Source: an uncultured Bacteroides sp. (GTDB lineage Bacteria; Bacteroidota; Bacteroidia; Bacteroidales; Bacteroidaceae). From it: 64,000 bases of DNA. The stretch's first letter is position 1. Every line of letters starts with the position of its first letter. The stretch lies in contig URWA01000009.1 in assembly GCA_900551445.1 (NCBI GenBank), positions 39,032-103,031 on the forward strand, written 5' to 3'. The position numbers were made by a program, and so were the translations under genes. Below, in pieces: positions 19,380 through 27,867 of this stretch. The notes under the pieces were generated by a model, which saw only the letters and a program-made list of their open reading frames with translations, did no database searches and was not told the DNA's origin.

Positions 19380-19442
19380 GGATTCAGACAAATGTTCTTA
19401 GGATTGGGACAAATGCCTTGGTGGGGCAGGCCCCTAGATTTG
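19380..19442 (+). promoter_or_regulatory. RND operon promoter with tandem AraC-type operator
   Basis: A 15-bp direct repeat, GGATTnnGACAAATG, occurs at 19380-19394 and 19401-19415. The copies are offset by 21 bp (two helical turns), as AraC-family sites usually are. A -7 box TAGATTTG (consensus TAnnTTTG) follows at 19435-19442. The second copy would overlap the -33 position, the normal place for an activator. No good -33 box is seen, which fits activator dependence. Confidence 0.6.
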
Positions 19443-19491
19443 CACTTGCTATAACAACAGAATGAGTCAAATCAACTAAAAAGAGAACAAG

Positions 19492-20610
19492 ATGAAAAAA
19501 GCATTTGTTTTTGTCGGAACGTGTCTTGTGATTTTGCTGGGACTGCTGACGGCTTGTACACAGTCGGCCGGTACTTCGCAGGAGGGCGGATACAAGACCA
19601 TGACCGTAAAAAAAGAGAATCGTCTTCTCACCAACAGCTATTCGGCGGTGGTAAAGGGAAGGCAGAGTGTGGAAATCCGTCCGCAGGTGAGCGGTACGAT
19701 TACCGACATTTGCGTGAAGGAAGGGGCTAAGGTGCAGAAAGGGCAGGTGCTCTTTGTCATCGACCAGGTGCCCTATCAGGCAGCCTTGCAGACGGCAGTG
19801 GCCAATGTGAAGAGTGCGGAAGCGGCGGTGGCTACGGCCCGTCTGACCTCGGACAGCAAGGAGGAACTCTTCAAGGAAAAGGTGGTTTCTGATTTTGACC
19901 GCCAGACGGCACGGAATTCCTTGCTGGAAGCAGAAGCCAGTCTGGCACAAGCCAAGGCAGCCGAGACCAATGCCCGCAACGACCTTTCTTATACCGTAGT
20001 ACGAAGCCCGGTGAACGGAGTGGCAGGCATGTCTTCCTATCGGGTAGGGGCCTTGGTCAATTCGTCCATCACCACTCCGTTGCTGACGGTCTCCGACGAC
20101 GAGGAAATTTATGTGTATTTCTCCCTTACGGAAAACCAGATACTGTCGCTGGTCCGTCAGTATGGCAGTGTGGAAAAGGCGTTGGCAGGTATGCCTAAAG
20201 TGTCGTTGCTGCTGAGCGACGGTACGACGTATGCCCATGAGGGCACGGTAGACGCCATCAGCGGTACCATCGATACGGAGACCGGAGCCATCAGTCTGCG
20301 GGCCGTGTTCCCCAATCCGGAAGGCATGTTGCGCAATGGAAGTACGGCTACGCTGGTATTGCCTTATACCAAGAACGATGTGCTGGTGGTTCCGCAGGAA
20401 GCCACTTTCGAAATCCAGGACAAGGTGTATGTGTATAAGGTGAACAAGGAAGGCAAAGCCGAATCGGCTCAGGTGACGGTCTTCCCGCTGAACAACGGAC
20501 AGGAATACATTGTGGAGAGTGGCTTGCAGGAAGGCGACGTGATTGTGGCCGAAGGGGCAGGACTGATTCAGGAAAATACGCAGATTCTTTCCGTACATAC
20601 TGAAAAATAG
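19492..20610 (+). CDS. RND efflux periplasmic adaptor (AcrA/MexA-like lipoprotein)
   Basis: A 372-residue adaptor that would join the RND pump to its outer-membrane channel. It has a lipoprotein signal with lipobox LLTAC. The first lipoyl half is around VKEGAKVQKGQVLFVIDQVP, followed by an alpha-hairpin (about 90-160), the second lipoyl half at TVVRSPVNGVAGMSSYRVG, then the beta-barrel and membrane-proximal domains. It appears intact, but the pump and channel genes downstream are both incomplete. Confidence 0.92.
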   Translation: MKKAFVFVGTCLVILLGLLTACTQSAGTSQEGGYKTMTVKKENRLLTNSYSAVVKGRQSVEIRPQVSGTITDICVKEGAKVQKGQVLFVIDQVPYQAALQTAVANVKSAEAAVATARLTSDSKEELFKEKVVSDFDRQTARNSLLEAEASLAQAKAAETNARNDLSYTVVRSPVNGVAGMSSYRVGALVNSSITTPLLTVSDDEEIYVYFSLTENQILSLVRQYGSVEKALAGMPKVSLLLSDGTTYAHEGTVDAISGTIDTETGAISLRAVFPNPEGMLRNGSTATLVLPYTKNDVLVVPQEATFEIQDKVYVYKVNKEGKAESAQVTVFPLNNGQEYIVESGLQEGDVIVAEGAGLIQENTQILSVHTEK

Positions 20611-20619
20611 GAGGGTGCC

Positions 20620-22974
20620 ATGAAACTGAAGACTTTTATCGACCGGCCTATCTTGTCGTGTGCCATTTCCGTGCTGATTCTGATATTGGGAATCATCGGT
20701 CTGAGCAATCTTCCTATGGAGCAGTATCCCGACATTGCACCGCCTACCATCATGGTGTCGACCACTTATACCGGTGCCAATGCAGAAACGGTGCTGAAGA
20801 GTGTCATCGCTCCGCTGGAAGAAGCCATCAACGGGGTAGAGAACATGACGTATATGACTTCCACGGCAACCAATACGGGGTCGGCTTCCATCACGGTGTA
20901 TTTTGCGCAGGGAACCGATCCGGACATGGCGACCGTCAACACGAAGAACCGTGTGTCGGAAGCGGAAGGACTGTTGCCGGCGGAAGTGACCAAAGTGGGA
21001 GTTACCGTGGAGAAACGCCAGAACAGTATGGTGAAGATTCTGGCATTGTACAGTCCCGACGACAGTTACGACCAGAATTTTATCAACAACTATTTCAAGA
21101 TTAACGTAGAACCTCGTCTTTCCCGTATTACGGGCGTCGGAAATGTGAACGTGATGGGAGGGGATTATGCCATGCGTATCTGGATGAATCCCCAGAAGAT
21201 GGCCCAGCATCAGCTGGTGCCGGCCGATGTCATCGCTTTGCTCGACGACCAGAACGTGGAAGCAGCTACAGGTACGCTGGGCGAGGATTCCGAAAATACA
21301 TTTCAATACACGCTCAAGTACCGGGGTCGGTATGAAACGGCAGAAGAGTTTGGCAACATGGTGCTCAAGGCCTTGCCGACAGGTGAAGTGCTCCGCCTGA
21401 AGGATGTAGCTGAGGTGGAATTAGGTGCCCAGACTTATGCCTATAACAGCCAGATTGCGGGCCACCCCGGTGCTACGTGTATGATTTCGCAGACCGCCGG
21501 CTCGAATGCCAACGAGATTGTGAAGGAGGTGGATGCCCTGATGGCAGAAATCTCGAAAGACTTGCCCAAAGGGCTGGTGCTGACCGACCTGATGAGTACG
21601 AAGGACTTCCTGGATGCGTCGGTGCATGAGGTGGTGAAGACCTTGGTCGAGGCCATCATTCTGGTGGTGCTGGTGGTTTATTTCTTCTTGCAGAGTGTAC
21701 GTTCTACCATCATTCCGTCGGTATCTATTATCGTGTCACTGGTGGGTACGTTTGCCTTCCTCTATGTGGCCGGATTCAGTCTGAACTTGCTGACCCTCTT
21801 TGCCCTGGTACTGGTGATTGGTACGGTGGTGGACGATGCCATCGTGGTGGTGGAGGCCGTACAGGCCAAGTTTGACGAAGGTTACCGCTCTCCTTATAAG
21901 GCGACGGTGGCCGCCATGGACGGTATCTCTGCGGCCATTGTCACTACCTCGCTGGTGTTCATGGCGGTATTTATTCCTACCTCGTTCATGGGAGGAACCA
22001 GTGGGGTATTCTACACGCAGTTCGGTCTGATCATGGCGGTGGCAGTGGGTATCTCGGCCATCAATGCCTTGACCCTCAGTCCGGCCTTGTGTGCCCTGAT
22101 TATGACGCCTCACATGGACAAGACGACGGGCGAAAAATTGAGTTTCTCTTCCCGTTTCCACCATGCCTTTGAGGCTTCGTTCAACCGCTTGGTGCTGAAA
22201 TACAAAAACGGTGTGTCGTTCTTCCTGCGGCGGAAATGGATTGCCTGGGTTTCCTTGGTAGCGGTTTGTGGCTTGTTGGTCTTCTTCATGCGGACCACGA
22301 AGACGGGACTGGTGCCGGATGAAGATATGGGTACGGTCTTTGTCAATGTGACCACTCCTCCCGGAAGTAGTTTGGCACAGACTCGCAAGACGATGGAAAT
22401 GATTGACCAGCGTATCCGTGAGATTCCGCAGATAAAGACGTATTCCAATGTGACGGGTTACAGCATGATGGGTGGACAGGCCGCTTCGGGAGGTATGTTG
22501 ATTATCAAGCTGAAACATTGGGATGAACGGGAGAAAGCGGAGGACAATATCAATGCGGTGATTTCCGCCATCTATCAGCATACGGCAGACATCAAGTCGG
22601 CCAAGATTTTTGCCTTTGCCCAGCCCACCATCATGGGATACGGTATGGGGAGCGGTTTCGAGATGTATGTGCAGGACCGTGCCGGAGGCAGTGTGGACGA
22701 TTTGCAGAAGTACACCCAGAATTTCATTGCAGCCCTCAACAAGCGGCCTGAAATTTCCATGGCCTACACCACTTTCGATACGAAGTTTCCGCAGTATATG
22801 GTAGAGGTGGGTGCCGTTGGATTTGCTGGCCGGTCGTCCCGACGTAAGGCAGGCAGAGGCCGCGCTCAAGCAGGCCTTTTATGCCACCAATCAGGCACGT
22901 TCCAGCTTCTATCCCAGTGTGACGTTGAGCGGTGCGGCCGGATGGACCAACAGCGGGGGAGCGTTGGTAACTAA
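20620..22974 (+). CDS. RND efflux permease (AcrB-like), truncated by deletion
   Basis: This frame starts as a normal hydrophobe/amphiphile efflux RND pump (MKLKTFIDRPILSCAISVLI). It includes the first transmembrane half, with the proton-relay Asp pair in GTVVDDAIVVVEAV. Homology ends after FPQYMVEV, at about residue 729. Family members are about 1040 residues, so the second half of the porter domain and the last transmembrane helices are missing. After about 22806 the frame continues out of phase through the remains of an outer-membrane channel gene, giving about 55 unrelated residues before the stop. The product is almost certainly not a working pump. An assembly error is the alternative. 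Confidence 0.85.
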   Translation: MKLKTFIDRPILSCAISVLILILGIIGLSNLPMEQYPDIAPPTIMVSTTYTGANAETVLKSVIAPLEEAINGVENMTYMTSTATNTGSASITVYFAQGTDPDMATVNTKNRVSEAEGLLPAEVTKVGVTVEKRQNSMVKILALYSPDDSYDQNFINNYFKINVEPRLSRITGVGNVNVMGGDYAMRIWMNPQKMAQHQLVPADVIALLDDQNVEAATGTLGEDSENTFQYTLKYRGRYETAEEFGNMVLKALPTGEVLRLKDVAEVELGAQTYAYNSQIAGHPGATCMISQTAGSNANEIVKEVDALMAEISKDLPKGLVLTDLMSTKDFLDASVHEVVKTLVEAIILVVLVVYFFLQSVRSTIIPSVSIIVSLVGTFAFLYVAGFSLNLLTLFALVLVIGTVVDDAIVVVEAVQAKFDEGYRSPYKATVAAMDGISAAIVTTSLVFMAVFIPTSFMGGTSGVFYTQFGLIMAVAVGISAINALTLSPALCALIMTPHMDKTTGEKLSFSSRFHHAFEASFNRLVLKYKNGVSFFLRRKWIAWVSLVAVCGLLVFFMRTTKTGLVPDEDMGTVFVNVTTPPGSSLAQTRKTMEMIDQRIREIPQIKTYSNVTGYSMMGGQAASGGMLIIKLKHWDEREKAEDNINAVISAIYQHTADIKSAKIFAFAQPTIMGYGMGSGFEMYVQDRAGGSVDDLQKYTQNFIAALNKRPEISMAYTTFDTKFPQYMVEVGAVGFAGRSSRRKAGRGRAQAGLLCHQSGTFQLLSQCDVERCGRMDQQRGSVGN

Positions 22975-23383
22975 TCCGGGGGCCTGGCTGCTACAGGCAG
23001 TAGGTTCGCTGGTACAGCCCCTCTTTCAGCGCGGACAACTGATTGCCAACCTGAAAATCAGTAAGGCGCAGCAGGAAGAGGCTTTGCTCCAGTTCCAGCA
23101 GACGTTGCTGGATGCCGGTACGGAGGTGAACAACGCCCTGAACCAGTGGCAGACGGCCCGGCGGAAAACGGAACTCGACCAGCAGCAGGTGGGGCACTTA
23201 TCGGATGCCCTGCACGATACGGAATTGCTGATGGAGCATGGGACAATAAATTACCTGGAGGTACTGACGGCCCGCCAGTCGTTGCTGACGGCACGGTTGT
23301 CGCTGGTGGCCGACCGGAACTCAGAGATTAAAAGTGTGATTACCCTCTACCATGCATTGGGTGGGGGATGTGAAGAGGAATAA
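22811..23383 (+). pseudogene. Outer membrane efflux protein (OprM/TolC-like), C-terminal fragment
   Basis: About 190 residues in a different frame from the pump. It begins VPLDLLAGRPDVRQAEAALK, the conserved central motif of OprM-type channels, and runs to a natural C-terminus. The N-terminal half (lipoprotein signal and first repeat, about 250 residues) is absent. Upstream in this frame there is no signal peptide, only pump sequence. It is the right-hand side of the deletion that truncates the RND gene. A GTG at 22811 opens the frame but is unlikely to be a real start. Confidence 0.85.
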
Positions 23384-23395
23384 AAATAACGCGCG

Positions 23396-23896
23396 ATGAA
23401 AAAACTGCTATATGTGGGAATGTGCCTGTGTGCCTTGTTTTTCTTGTTCGCATGCGACAAAGACGACGTGAACAGTTACACTCCACTTCCCAAACTGCAT
23501 TTGGGAGAAACTTTCAGATACAGATGTGAGCCGGAGAATTATATCCGGCTCGAATATGATACCTTGGGCGAAGCGGCTGTATTGAACTTCTACAAGGACG
23601 AAGTTACTTCGCTGGATTACCTGGACTACGATGAGAATTCCTGCACTTTCTCCTTCCACAAGGGAGAAACCGGACTTTACCGTATCAGCTGGGATTATAC
23701 GTCGGAAAATCCTTTACGGATATTCTACGGGCAGAACGGCATGTGGTATCGGATGAATACGACCGGAACAAACGAGTACCTGCTGGAGGCCAACGATGGG
23801 ATGGCCGTGAAGGTGGTGGCCTATCGTGCCAGCTACGATTCCGTGCATTGTACCATCAACCGTTTTTGCATTGAAGAATACAAGGCGGAAGAATAA
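23396..23896 (+). CDS. Small lipoprotein of unknown function
   Basis: A 166-residue protein with a lipoprotein signal (MKKLLYVGMCLCALFFLFAC, lipobox FLFAC) followed by Asp/Lys residues. The mature part is rich in aromatic and acidic residues, and its beta-sandwich-like pattern is not recognised. It lies 12 bp after the efflux remnant and could have been co-transcribed with it. It is convergent with the nuclease gene. Confidence 0.7.
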   Translation: MKKLLYVGMCLCALFFLFACDKDDVNSYTPLPKLHLGETFRYRCEPENYIRLEYDTLGEAAVLNFYKDEVTSLDYLDYDENSCTFSFHKGETGLYRISWDYTSENPLRIFYGQNGMWYRMNTTGTNEYLLEANDGMAVKVVAYRASYDSVHCTINRFCIEEYKAEE

Positions 23897-23923
23897 ACAG
23901 AGTGACCGGTGGCCGGTCTGCCT

Positions 23924-24847
23924 TCATCTTCCTGAAGGCAGTGCCGGCAGTTCGGCCTCTATACGGTTTTCCACGTCATCGGGCAGTTTGGAGAAGAAAT
24001 CCATGCCCGTCACTTTTTCTACTGAATCGACCGGTACCAGGTATTTCTGCAGGGCCTGATGATGGGCCTTGTTGTCGAACAGGAAGCCCATGGCGATGGG
24101 ATTTTTCCGGTTGTAAATCAGTACTACCTTGAAGAATCGGTCGGGTACGGCCACCCGATGCTCTCCGATACGCTTCGGCTGTTTCTGGTCGTAAATCGGA
24201 CCACAGGCAATGTACACCGTGCCGTATTTCCGTGCCCAGCTGCGGCACAGTTCTTCCAGATCACCCCAGTCATCACGGTTCAGCTTCTGGTTCTGCGGAC
24301 AGATGTTGCTCATGTAGAACGATTCTTCCATGGCTTTTTTACTCCACTTCATATCGGCAGCCGGTGCCATGTGTCCCCGGTCGTAACCGGAGTGCGTATA
24401 GTCCGCATGCTCCACGCGTGGTTCAGGCAGGTCCGGGTCGGGCACAAAGCGGTTTTTCCGCTCCTCGTCTCCCTTCGTTTCCTGGCGGGTCAGTTCCCAG
24501 GCCACCCAGTTGGGCGTCTTGTAGAAATTGTTGTACGACACCGTGTAGCCCGTGCGTTGCAGCTGGATTTCCTCCCGTTTTTTCAGCACGACCGGAATCT
24601 CCAGTTTGCTGCTGATGCGGTTCGTGGCCGACGGCGAAGCGGTTTCTTCTGTCGCGTCCTTGGTGACTCGTTGTGATACTTTTTCCCGGGCCTCTTCCAG
24701 TGTTTCCGAGATTCCTTTTTCCAGCCCTTTGGCTTCGGGCAGGTTCTGCTGGTTCTGGTAGAAGTATGTCCCTCCGCCGAGAATCAGCAGCAGGAGGATG
24801 AAACCCTTTAACGAGCCGGTGGAAGAGCCTCTTTTTTTCTTTGCCAT
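23924..24847 (-). CDS. DNA/RNA non-specific endonuclease (NucA/EndoG family), membrane-anchored
   Basis: A 307-residue protein with one N-terminal hydrophobic segment (FILLLLILGGGTYF) after a basic start, so it is probably anchored or exported to the periplasm. The beta-beta-alpha metal nuclease domain is seen at about 100-290. The catalytic motif is DRGHMAPAAD with His 159, followed by the metal-site helix SNICPQNQKLNRDDW. Members cut DNA and RNA without sequence specificity. The Ser/Thr-rich linker at 40-90 is low complexity. The next gene upstream (AlaX-like) is 12 bp away on the same strand. Confidence 0.9.
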   Translation of the reverse strand: MAKKKRGSSTGSLKGFILLLLILGGGTYFYQNQQNLPEAKGLEKGISETLEEAREKVSQRVTKDATEETASPSATNRISSKLEIPVVLKKREEIQLQRTGYTVSYNNFYKTPNWVAWELTRQETKGDEERKNRFVPDPDLPEPRVEHADYTHSGYDRGHMAPAADMKWSKKAMEESFYMSNICPQNQKLNRDDWGDLEELCRSWARKYGTVYIACGPIYDQKQPKRIGEHRVAVPDRFFKVVLIYNRKNPIAMGFLFDNKAHHQALQKYLVPVDSVEKVTGMDFFSKLPDDVENRIEAELPALPSGR

Positions 24848-24859
24848 AGTATGTGCGGT

Positions 24860-25321
24860 TTAAACCAGTTTGAAACGCATCCGGAAGATGCCGTCCTTGT
24901 AGTCGTGGCTGATGATTTTGAACGTGCCGATTTCGGAGGTATTCTCCACGTGCAGTCCGATGCACAGACATTCGTCGTAATCGCCCACGTGTACCACGCG
25001 CACCGTGTCGGAAGCACCTTCGGGCAGACGTTTCAGGTCGAAGCGTCCGGCGGCATCTTCTTGGGTGGTGAATTCCGTGGTAACCGGCAGATGGCGGGCG
25101 ATGACTTCGTTGACCGTATTTTCAATGCGGGTGATGTCTTCATCGGTAGGCGCTTGCGGAAGTGCGAAATCGAGTTTACTCTTCTTCCGTTCGATGTGGG
25201 CCGATACAGCCCGTCCGCATCCGAAAAGGTTGACCATTGTGCGGTTGACGATGTGTTCGCAGGTATGCATGGGAGGATATTCCTGCTTGTGGTGTTCGTT
25301 CAGTTGAGTAGTTTGTTCCAT
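24860..25321 (-). CDS. AlaX-like alanyl-tRNA editing domain protein
   Basis: A 153-residue stand-alone protein resembling the second additional domain (SAD) of alanyl- and threonyl-tRNA synthetases. It has the zinc-binding pair of motifs: HTCEHIVNR near residue 19 and CLCIGLH near residue 120. Such proteins hydrolyse mischarged tRNA (for example Ser-tRNA-Ala) in trans. The short length fits the small AlaX class. The true substrate cannot be read from the sequence. Confidence 0.75.
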   Translation of the reverse strand: MEQTTQLNEHHKQEYPPMHTCEHIVNRTMVNLFGCGRAVSAHIERKKSKLDFALPQAPTDEDITRIENTVNEVIARHLPVTTEFTTQEDAAGRFDLKRLPEGASDTVRVVHVGDYDECLCIGLHVENTSEIGTFKIISHDYKDGIFRMRFKLV

Positions 25322-25394
25322 AATTCATTTGATTTGACGGCAAAGATAGAAAATCTGAAGAAATTTGTCGACTTTTGAAGACTTTTGAGGATTG

Positions 25395-25525
25395 AAAAAA
25401 AACGCCTTTGCGTTTGGAAGCAAGCGCCTTTGCGTTTTAATGCAAACGTACTTGCGTTTTACTTGAAACGCACTTGCGTTTTGATTGAAACGTAAAGGCG
25501 TTTTGCTGGAAACGTACTTGCGTTT
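25395..25525. repeat. Tandem 22-bp-period palindromic repeat cluster 2
   Basis: One partial and five full units occur, at 25416, 25438, 25460, 25482 and 25504, each exactly 22 bp. The core is AAACG(C/T)ACTTGCGTTT, a near-perfect palindrome with a 4-nt centre, and some units have CCTTTG or AAAGGC in the middle. The cluster lies between the divergent AlaX-like and kdsB genes. The rest of this 426-bp gap is AT-rich and holds the kdsB promoter. Confidence 0.85.
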
Positions 25526-25713
25526 TTCGGGTCTCTGATTTTCAGTGTGTTTTTCCTCCTTTGGAAGGTGGAATGAGAGGAGAAGAAAGTACTCCATGGC
25601 ATGAAGGACAGGATTTTTGGAAGAAAACATTCTTTGTTTGGTACATTAAACGGGTTTGGGGTTTCCCGGGGAGGGAAAGGTGATTATCTTTTCGGGTTTT
25701 GAAAAAATCTTAT

Positions 25714-25721
25714 TATTTTTG
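25714..25721 (+). promoter_or_regulatory. Probable kdsB -7 box
   Basis: TATTTTTG matches the Bacteroides -7 consensus TAnnTTTG, 26 bp before the kdsB ATG. A good -33 TTTG at the normal 19-21 bp distance is not seen. Confidence 0.45.
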
Positions 25722-25747
25722 CGTGATAAACCCCAAATAGAATAATC

Positions 25748-26509
25748 ATGAAATTTATTGGAATTATTCCTGCTAGATATGCATCTACACGCTTCCCGGC
25801 CAAACCGTTGGCTCTGTTGGGAGGCAAACCCGTCATACAGAGAGTCTATGAGCAAGTGGCCGGTGTGCTGGACGAAGCATACGTGGCTACGGACGACGAA
25901 CGCATCGAAGCGGCCGTGAAAGCCTTCGGTGGAAAAGTGGTGATGACTTCCGTCGACCATAAGAGTGGAACCGACCGTTGTTACGAGGCCTACTGCAAGG
26001 TGGGCAGCGGCTACGACGTGGTGGTGAACATTCAGGGAGACGAGCCTTTCATCCAGCGTTCGCAGCTGGAAGCTGTGAAGGCTTGTTTCGAGGATGAAGC
26101 AACCCAGATTGCGACTTTGGTAAAACCGTTTACGCCAGCCGACGGATTCGATGCGCTGGAAAATGTCAATTCGCCGAAGGTGGTGGTAGACAAGCGGATG
26201 AATGCCCTCTATTTCAGCCGTTCCATCATTCCTTACCAGCGCAACCGCGACAAGCAGGAGTGGCTGGCCGGACACACGTATTACAAGCACATCGGACTGT
26301 ATGCCTATCGGGCTTCGGTGCTGAAGGAGATTACTGCTCTCCCGCAGTCGTCGTTGGAACTGGCCGAATCGCTGGAGCAGTTGCGCTGGCTGGAGAACGG
26401 CTATTCCATCAAGGTGGGCATCAGTGAGGTGGAGACTATCGGTATTGACACCCCGCAGGACCTGGCACGTGCCGAGGAATTCCTGCGCAATCACGGGGAG
26501 GCCCTATGA
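25748..26509 (+). CDS. kdsB: 3-deoxy-manno-octulosonate cytidylyltransferase (CMP-KDO synthetase)
   Basis: A 253-residue cytoplasmic enzyme that activates KDO with CTP to CMP-KDO for lipopolysaccharide inner-core synthesis. The N-terminal nucleotide-binding signature IIPARYASTRFPAKPL is complete, and NIQGDEPFI, the metal and substrate loop, is present. Its length equals the family norm. The 3' end overlaps the start of the M16 gene by 4 bp, so the two are translationally coupled. Confidence 0.95.
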   Translation: MKFIGIIPARYASTRFPAKPLALLGGKPVIQRVYEQVAGVLDEAYVATDDERIEAAVKAFGGKVVMTSVDHKSGTDRCYEAYCKVGSGYDVVVNIQGDEPFIQRSQLEAVKACFEDEATQIATLVKPFTPADGFDALENVNSPKVVVDKRMNALYFSRSIIPYQRNRDKQEWLAGHTYYKHIGLYAYRASVLKEITALPQSSLELAESLEQLRWLENGYSIKVGISEVETIGIDTPQDLARAEEFLRNHGEAL

Positions 26510-27798
26510 CGCAGCTCGACCGTAGTGTGGCCCCTGCCATCCGCCAGCTGGAGCATTTCTCCATCTTGCAGCCGGAACTGCACCGTATGCGCAACGGCAT
26601 GCCGCTGTATGTGCTCTCGGCCGGGAATGAAGACGTGATTCGTTTCGATTTGCTGGTGCGGAGCGGACAGCTCGACCAGTCACAGCCGCTTCAGGCGGTG
26701 TTTACCAACCGCATGTTGCGTGAAGGAACCGTGCGGATGACCTCGGGTGAGATTGCCGAGCGGCTGGATTATTACGGGGCTTGGCTGGAACTTTCTTCTT
26801 CCGTCAACTGTGGGTTCGTCACGCTCTACACGCTGACCAAATACCTCGACCAGACGCTGGAGATCGTGGCCGGGATGGTGAAGGAGGCGGTCTTTCCGGA
26901 AGAAGAGTTCCGGATTATCTGCGACATCAACCGTCAGCAGTTCCTGGTGAACAACCAGCGGGTGGATGTGCTGGCCCGCAAGCAGCTGAACCGTTCGTTG
27001 TTCGGCACCGCACATCCGTTGGGCCGCTATGCGGAACTGGAGGATTACGAGCGCATCCAGGTGGAGGCGTTGAAGGACTTCTATCACCGGCATTATCATT
27101 CGGGCAACTGTTCGATGTATGTGTCGGGCAAGGTGACGCCGGAGGTAATCCGGTGCATTGAACACCATTGGGGAGAGGCTCCGTGGGGAAACTGTACGTC
27201 GGAAAAGGTGGAGCGGACATGGGATATCGTGAAGGATACCCGCAAACGGATTTTTGTGGAGAAGGAGGATGCCTTGCAGAGTTCTCTCCGCATGGGAGGT
27301 TTCTCGCTCGACCGCAAGCATCCGGACTATCTGAAATTGCGGGTGTTGGTCACGTTGTTCGGTGGCTATTTCGGCAGCCGGCTGATGTCGAACATCCGCG
27401 AAGAGAAGGGATATACCTACGGCATCGGGGCCGGACTGGTGTCTTATCCGGGCACGAGCCTGCTGGTTGTCAGCACGGAAGCGGCCAACGAGTACATCGA
27501 GTCGGTGGTGACGGAAGTGTATCGTGAAATGGATCGTCTGCAGCAGGAAAAGGTGCCGGCCGAGGAACTGGAGATGGTGCGCAACTATATGCTGGGCGAC
27601 ATGTGCCGTTCGTATGAAGGGGCTTTCTCGCTGTCGGATGCGTGGATATTCATTGAGACGGCCGGACTGAAACCGGATTTCTTCGATGCTTCGCTGGCAG
27701 CCATCCGGGAAGTCACTTCGGAGGAGTTACTCTCACTGGCTCAGCGGTATTTCTGCAAAGAAAACTTAATAGAGGTAGTGGCAGGTAAAAAAGTATAA
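26506..27798 (+). CDS. M16-family peptidase-like protein lacking the zinc site
   Basis: A 430-residue protein with the two-lobe pitrilysin-like fold pattern. The usual N-terminal HxxEH zinc motif is replaced by FTNRMLREGT at the corresponding place before GEIAERLDYYGAWLE, so it should not be catalytic. The C-terminal lobe keeps the family signature RLMSNIREEKGYTYGIGAG. In the M16B group an inactive subunit commonly pairs with an active one; none is present nearby. The start codon overlaps kdsB. Confidence 0.88.
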   Translation: MTQLDRSVAPAIRQLEHFSILQPELHRMRNGMPLYVLSAGNEDVIRFDLLVRSGQLDQSQPLQAVFTNRMLREGTVRMTSGEIAERLDYYGAWLELSSSVNCGFVTLYTLTKYLDQTLEIVAGMVKEAVFPEEEFRIICDINRQQFLVNNQRVDVLARKQLNRSLFGTAHPLGRYAELEDYERIQVEALKDFYHRHYHSGNCSMYVSGKVTPEVIRCIEHHWGEAPWGNCTSEKVERTWDIVKDTRKRIFVEKEDALQSSLRMGGFSLDRKHPDYLKLRVLVTLFGGYFGSRLMSNIREEKGYTYGIGAGLVSYPGTSLLVVSTEAANEYIESVVTEVYREMDRLQQEKVPAEELEMVRNYMLGDMCRSYEGAFSLSDAWIFIETAGLKPDFFDASLAAIREVTSEELLSLAQRYFCKENLIEVVAGKKV

Positions 27799-27867
27799 AC
27801 CTGTCGGTGCGGGCAAAAGTAAAAAGACTATTTTTGAACGGATTTAAAAAACAGACCAATAACAAGG

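Noticed and set aside
19384..21306. A 640-codon open frame antisense to the RND adaptor and pump genes
   Set aside because: It is a mirror of biased codon use in the real genes, is rich in His and Arg, and has no domain. The same applies to the 743-codon frame opposite the AddA-like gene (37366-39597).
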